Shown here in pieces: positions 24,435 to 27,709 of a stretch of 27,709 nucleotides of DNA. Source of the stretch: JBHENW01 sp046261875 (GTDB taxonomy: Bacteria > Acidobacteriota > Thermoanaerobaculia > UBA5066 > Gp7-AA6); assembly GCA_046261875.1 (NCBI GenBank), contig JBHENW010000086.1:1-27709 (forward strand), in the 5' to 3' direction. The translations under genes were made by a program, and so were the position numbers. How positions within the stretch are numbered: position 1 is the first letter of the stretch; the number at the start of each line of letters is the position of its first letter. Below the pieces are notes generated by a model. That model made no database searches. It worked only from the letters and a program-made list of their open reading frames with translations, and was not told the DNA's origin.

Positions 24435-26804
24435 TTACTCCGGCTCCAGTACGAGGGTCTTGACGGGAGGAGAGCTCGTCTCGAGATACCGGCCGTCGCG
24501 CCACGCCGGGATCAACCCGCGGTAGCCGGACCGGAAGACGTTGCCGGTCTGCCCGGGCGCGTGCACCCAGAGGCTCTTCGCCAGGTTGGAAAGGTCCACG
24601 ATCTGCCTGTAGCTCGGACCTTCGCCCATGACGAAAGAGCCGTCCCGGCGGTACGCGCCGACGTTGATGGTGGAGGCGTCGCCGCCCTGTCCGGATTCCA
24701 CGTTGAAGAGCTTACGAAGCCCTGGCACGCCGCCGAAGACGCCGTGCGGGAACCGGGCTGTGTGCAGTCGGCTCCACCGCCAGTCGTCTGGGTCGGTCCC
24801 GAGACGCTCGCGGAGCATGGCGATTGCGCGCTTCAGCGTCTCGGATTTGAACGCGTCGCAGCTTTCGACTGATTTCGTGCGGGCGTCGTCGCACCAGGCC
24901 GACTGCGAGCGCAGCGCGTTGATGAGGAAGCGCGTCCGGACGTTGCCCGGCGGGGTGCCGCCCAGTTCGTCTTCCGGCATCGCGGAGAGCGCCGTGTACC
25001 AGGCCGCATAGATCGACGCGCTCGTCGAGTCGGGAGAAAAATCGAAGCTCCATTTCCGAAGGCGGTCCAGCAGCTCGCGGGAGTGTTCGTCCGGGGGCTC
25101 GGTGTCCAGGAGGAGCGGAAGGAGCTCCCGGGCCTGATACGAGATGCGGTCGAGCTGGATCCTCCGGAAGTCCTCGACCCCGTGCCGGCCGGATGCGGCC
25201 ATGAGGTCGGTGATGCGCTTCGCCCGGTAGGGCTCGGGCCAGTCGCCCGTGAAGGTCCCGTATTGGGCCGGGTTGACCCGGTTGTTCGCCGTCACGATGA
25301 ACCCCCGTGGCGGATCGAGCACCCGCGGAAGGCCCTCGAAGGGAACGTAGCCGGTCCACTCGGCGTCTCCGGCGCCCGACACCGGGAAAAGTCCGTCGCC
25401 GCGCGAGCGCAGCGGCAGCGCGCCGGTGGCCGTGTAACCGATGTGGCCCTCCACGTCCGCGTAGACGAAATTCTGCGCCGGAGCGCGGAGGAGCGCGGCG
25501 GCCGCCAGGAACTCCGGCCAGTTGCCCGCCCCGTTGATCCGGAAGAAGGCCTCGGCGGTCGTGTCGTCGGGGTCGAGTCCCGTCCAGCGCAACGCGACAG
25601 CGGGACCGAGCTCCTTCGCGCCGCCGAGTACGTCCGTCACGATCGGGCCGTGGACGGAGGAACGCACCGTCAGGACGTCATCCGGCCTGCCGCGCACGCG
25701 GATGCGTTCGGTCCGCGTTTGGAACGGGAGCCACGCGCCCCGGTGGCGATAGCGGGTCGGATCCCCCGGATCGGTTTCTTCGACGTAGAGGTCCTGGACG
25801 TCGGGCTCCAGGCTCGTCAGTCCCCACGCGATCCGGCGGTTGTGCCCGATGATGACGCCGGGAACTCCGGGGAGCGTCGCTCCGCGGGCGCTGAAGTCGG
25901 GCGCCTCGAGCCGGGCGAGGTACCAGACCGACGGCGTTCGCAGACCCAGATGGGGATCGTTTGCGAGCAGGGGAAGGCCGCTGCGGCTCCGGGCGCCCGA
26001 GACAACCCACGAATTGCTCCCCGTGGCCTCGCTCTCCGGGTCGCCTCCACGGAGGAGAGCGAAGCGCGCCTCGAGCCGGCGCCAGGCTTCCCGCTCCGCG
26101 GCCCGCATGGGAGGCACCGGCGCCCGCGCGGCGGGACGTTGCGTCCCGGGCGCCCATTCGCTCTCGTCCAGGATCGTCGGATCTTCCGGCGCCGCCGGGA
26201 GCAGATCCGCGGCCCGCTGGGGGCCGACGGCGGCGATGAAGCGCGCCCGGCGGATCTCGTTGGCCGCGTTGCCCGCCAGGTCCCAGGCCATGAGCTTCGC
26301 CCAGGCGAGGCAATCCACGGCGGCGAAGGGCTCCGGACGGGCGCCGAGAAGGCGGAACTCGACGGGCAGGCTCGTCCGGACCGCCAGGAACGCGTTGATT
26401 CCGGCGACATACGTCTCGAAGAGCTGCCGGGATCTCGCCGAGAGGTTCCGCAGGGCGCTCTCCGCCGCCCGGCGAAATCCGATCGTCCGGAGAAAGCGAT
26501 CCGATTCCAGTAGGCCGGGGCCGAGGACCTCCGCGAGTCGGCCGGCGCTGACGCGCCGCTGGAACTCCATCTGCCAGAGGCGGTCGCGGGCGTGGACGTA
26601 GCCGAGCCCGAAGAACACGTCGTCCACCGTGGCGCCCCGCACCGTGGGCACACCCGCGCCGTCGAGCTCCAGGAGGACCGGACGGCGCAGGCCGGGCGCC
26701 CGAACGCGCCCGCTCTCCCGCGCCAAAGTGGACAAAACGAGGATCGCCGCGAGAGTGACCGCGACGGCCGCCAGAGCGGCGGCGATCACGGCCACTCGTT
26801 TCAT
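24435..26804 (-). CDS. Penicillin acylase family (S45) N-terminal nucleophile hydrolase
   Basis: This is a 789-residue enzyme of the penicillin G acylase/aculeacin acylase/AHL acylase superfamily, which cleaves amide bonds of acylated substrates. The N-terminus (5-27) is a hydrophobic export or anchor segment. The alpha-chain part has 'GVPTVRGATVDDVFFGLGYVHARDRLWQME' (about 51-80). Self-cleavage would occur before S263 in 'TGSNSWVVSG', exposing the catalytic serine. The beta-chain has 'NDPHLGL', 'GHNRRIAWGLTSLEPDVQDLY', 'VHGPIV', 'ALRWTG' and 'GFIVTANNRVNP'. Near the end 'GQGGDASTINVGAY' and 'GPSYRQIVDL' match the family. The substrate cannot be read from sequence; penicillin acylase, quorum-signal acylase or peptide-related roles are all open. 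On the minus strand TAGAAT lies 9 nt before the ATG and no Shine-Dalgarno is seen. Confidence 0.9.
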   Translation of the reverse strand: MKRVAVIAAALAAVAVTLAAILVLSTLARESGRVRAPGLRRPVLLELDGAGVPTVRGATVDDVFFGLGYVHARDRLWQMEFQRRVSAGRLAEVLGPGLLESDRFLRTIGFRRAAESALRNLSARSRQLFETYVAGINAFLAVRTSLPVEFRLLGARPEPFAAVDCLAWAKLMAWDLAGNAANEIRRARFIAAVGPQRAADLLPAAPEDPTILDESEWAPGTQRPAARAPVPPMRAAEREAWRRLEARFALLRGGDPESEATGSNSWVVSGARSRSGLPLLANDPHLGLRTPSVWYLARLEAPDFSARGATLPGVPGVIIGHNRRIAWGLTSLEPDVQDLYVEETDPGDPTRYRHRGAWLPFQTRTERIRVRGRPDDVLTVRSSVHGPIVTDVLGGAKELGPAVALRWTGLDPDDTTAEAFFRINGAGNWPEFLAAAALLRAPAQNFVYADVEGHIGYTATGALPLRSRGDGLFPVSGAGDAEWTGYVPFEGLPRVLDPPRGFIVTANNRVNPAQYGTFTGDWPEPYRAKRITDLMAASGRHGVEDFRRIQLDRISYQARELLPLLLDTEPPDEHSRELLDRLRKWSFDFSPDSTSASIYAAWYTALSAMPEDELGGTPPGNVRTRFLINALRSQSAWCDDARTKSVESCDAFKSETLKRAIAMLRERLGTDPDDWRWSRLHTARFPHGVFGGVPGLRKLFNVESGQGGDASTINVGAYRRDGSFVMGEGPSYRQIVDLSNLAKSLWVHAPGQTGNVFRSGYRGLIPAWRDGRYLETSSPPVKTLVLEPE

Positions 26805-26813
26805 GCGGGCGGG

Positions 26814-26819
26814 ATTCTA
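26814..26819 (-). promoter_or_regulatory. Candidate -10 box TAGAAT for the acylase
   Basis: TAGAAT on the minus strand ends 9 nt before the ATG at 26804. The sequence between, CCCGCCCGC, has no Shine-Dalgarno. It lies back to back with the sigma-54 promoter of the divergent gene, about 30 nt away. Confidence 0.4.
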
Positions 26820-26849
26820 CGGTGCGCGACTCGCAAGGCGTCCCTGCCC

Positions 26850-26866
26850 GCGGTACACATTTTGCT
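26850..26866 (+). promoter_or_regulatory. Sigma-54 (-24/-12) promoter 1
   Basis: GCGGTACACATTTTGCT has the invariant GG (26852-26853) and GC (26864-26865) exactly 10 nt apart, the T-rich stretch before GC, and the AC after GG, as in the sigma-54 consensus TGGCAC-N5-TTGCW. It lies 23 nt before the ATG at 26890. A near-identical copy precedes the next gene. Confidence 0.75.
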
Positions 26867-26878
26867 CCGCCATGGGCC

Positions 26879-26885
26879 AGGAGGT
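26879..26885 (+). promoter_or_regulatory. Shine-Dalgarno AGGAGGT that sets the start at 26890
   Basis: AGGAGGT lies 4 nt before ATG 26890. Another in-frame ATG at 26872 lies upstream of it, within the expected 5' leader, and has no ribosome-binding site, so 26890 is preferred. Confidence 0.7.
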
Positions 26886-26889
26886 CACC

Positions 26890-27474
26890 ATGGCCCGGTA
26901 TTCAGAAGGTTTGGATTCTTCCCGTCGCGGCAACCGAGGAGCCGACCCGGACACCCCGGACGTGGATCCCGCGGGCGGCACGGAGACGCGGCGCTCGGAT
27001 CGTCCGGAGTTCGACGACTCGGACGAGACCTCCCGCCTCGGAATGAGCTCCGAGGGCGCCGCCGCGGACGAAGCCGAGAGCATGGCCTCGACCGGCGACA
27101 GCGAAGGAACGTTCGTCGACATCGCTGCCGGGACCGCCACCGGCCTGGGCCTCGACCGCGGCGTCTCGATGGGAACGGGCGGTCTGGCCGCCGGCGAAGA
27201 CCTTGCCCCCGTCGCCGAAGGCGATTACTGGCGTGAGAACTTCCGCCGGCGTCCCTACTATGACGCGGGCAAGGGGTACGAGCATTACGAGCCCGGCTAT
27301 CAGCTGGGCTGGGAATCGGCCGGCGAGTTCGAAGGCCTCTCCTTCGATGAGATCGAGGAGGAGCTCGCGGAAACCTGGGATGCCACGAGATCCTCGGACG
27401 CCCCCGGCTGGGACGAGATCCGGGAAGCGACGCGGGATGCGTTTCTCCGCGCGCGCGGACGGGACGAGGAATAG
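26890..27474 (+). CDS. Acidic stress-type protein with C-terminal 'YWRENF...RPYY' domain
   Basis: This is a 194-residue, hydrophilic, acidic protein without a signal peptide. The first ~110 residues are low-complexity and rich in Gly, Asp, Glu and Ser, probably disordered. The C-terminal ~80 residues form a conserved block: 'EGDYWRENFRRRPYYDAGKGYEHYEPGYQLGWESAG', then 'SFDEIEEELAETWD' and 'WDEIREATRDAF'. I recall this block in short uncharacterised proteins of Proteobacteria that often neighbour glycine-zipper proteins, as here; function is unknown but a stress or desiccation role is often supposed. A sigma-54-type promoter and a strong AGGAGGT precede the ATG at 26890. The next gene has the same promoter, so the two are probably co-regulated. 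Confidence 0.78.
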   Translation: MARYSEGLDSSRRGNRGADPDTPDVDPAGGTETRRSDRPEFDDSDETSRLGMSSEGAAADEAESMASTGDSEGTFVDIAAGTATGLGLDRGVSMGTGGLAAGEDLAPVAEGDYWRENFRRRPYYDAGKGYEHYEPGYQLGWESAGEFEGLSFDEIEEELAETWDATRSSDAPGWDEIREATRDAFLRARGRDEE

Positions 27475-27486
27475 CCCTTCATGGCG

Positions 27487-27503
27487 GCGGTACGCATTTT
27501 GCT
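27487..27503 (+). promoter_or_regulatory. Sigma-54 (-24/-12) promoter 2
   Basis: GCGGTACGCATTTTGCT differs from promoter 1 by one base in 17. GG (27489-27490) and GC (27501-27502) are again 10 nt apart, and the ACG after GG fits the consensus slightly better. It lies 27 nt before the ATG at 27531 and 12 nt after the previous stop codon. Confidence 0.75.
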
Positions 27504-27530
27504 GAACGGCCTCAGCAGGAGGAAGCAAAG

Positions 27531-27709
27531 ATGAATGACAAGAACAGAACTCCAGGCGTCGATCCGAACCCCGACGCGAATCGCGATCCCCTGACCGGCG
27601 AGCCGGGCTCCCATCCGGTCGGAACGGGCATCGGCGCGACGGGCGGCGCGGTCGCCGGAGCCGCCGTGGGCGGCGCGGTCGGCGGGCCGGTCGGGGCGGT
27701 CGTGGGCGG
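27531..27709 (+). CDS. Glycine-zipper protein, N-terminal part (3' end outside window)
   Basis: The first 59 residues of a protein that runs off the window. It opens with a polar stretch ('MNDKNRTPGVDPNPDANRD'), then 'PLTGEPGSHPVGTGIGATGG', then small-residue repeats ('AVAGAAVGGAVGG') of the glycine-zipper type that pack helices in membranes. 'LTGEPGSHPVGTG' followed by Ala/Gly-rich repeats is familiar from short stress-inducible proteins in many proteobacteria, from memory; function is unknown. There is no N-terminal signal peptide. AGGAGGAAG precedes the ATG and a sigma-54-type promoter lies further upstream. Confidence 0.75.
   Translation, partial: MNDKNRTPGVDPNPDANRDPLTGEPGSHPVGTGIGATGGAVAGAAVGGAVGGPVGAVVG

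Overview
The window is GC-rich DNA (clearly above 60% G+C by eye) from a diderm bacterium: it carries lpxC (lipid A synthesis), periplasmic and secreted proteins, and a DUF4390-ntrY-ntrX cluster. The gene mix (NtrYX with lpxC, multi-PAS GGDEF/EAL signalling, a thermolysin-like protease and a cupredoxin ending in the same C-terminal domain, a penicillin-acylase homologue, an uncharacterised 'FNTDV...QTED' protein) suggests an uncultured lineage near Acidobacteriota or the old deltaproteobacteria. That placement is an inference of moderate to low confidence. Most of the window is ordinary chromosome. No phage, insertion sequence or CRISPR array was seen.

Layout. (1) 1-453: 3' end of glutamate formimidoyltransferase. 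(2) 477-5494, minus strand: lpxC, a DUF4390 protein, an NtrY-type sensor kinase and an NtrX-type sigma-54 regulator; the last three are coupled by 4-nt overlaps. (3) 5701-8303, plus strand: GAF/HD-GYP protein, smpB and a RimI-like acetyltransferase in one tight operon, ending at a hairpin shared with the convergent gene. (4) 8364-12306, minus: a 1071-residue REC-PAS-GGDEF-EAL protein and a MarC-type membrane protein. (5) 12484-17438, minus: a secretome block with an M4 metalloprotease, a mucin-like surface protein with an IPTL-type tail, and a cupredoxin. Protease and cupredoxin end in the same ~123-residue domain, and a frameshifted half copy of that domain lies right after the mucin-like gene. 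(6) 17551-20957, plus: uvrA and a coupled small exported protein. (7) 20958-22049, minus: remains of a membrane/spermidine-synthase-like/TPR gene that has lost its middle. (8) 22128-23193, plus: an uncharacterised protein coupled to a ThiS-like protein, then tRNA-Lys(CTT). (9) 23223-26804: two small exported proteins and a penicillin-acylase-family hydrolase. (10) 26890-end: two stress-type genes, each behind a near-identical sigma-54 (-24/-12) promoter.

The most noteworthy signals are the duplicated sigma-54 promoter pair, the shared C-terminal domain with its decayed third copy, a recurring arrangement of a -10 hexamer 6-11 nt before start codons without a Shine-Dalgarno (probable leaderless mRNAs), the cluster of inverted repeats between lpxC and the HD-GYP operon, and the internally deleted transporter-like pseudogene. 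I did not find a clearly new defence or mobile system. No stretch over 300 nt lacks a gene or gene relic; the longest intergenic stretches are 23715-23928, 5495-5700, 16480-16661 and 12307-12483.
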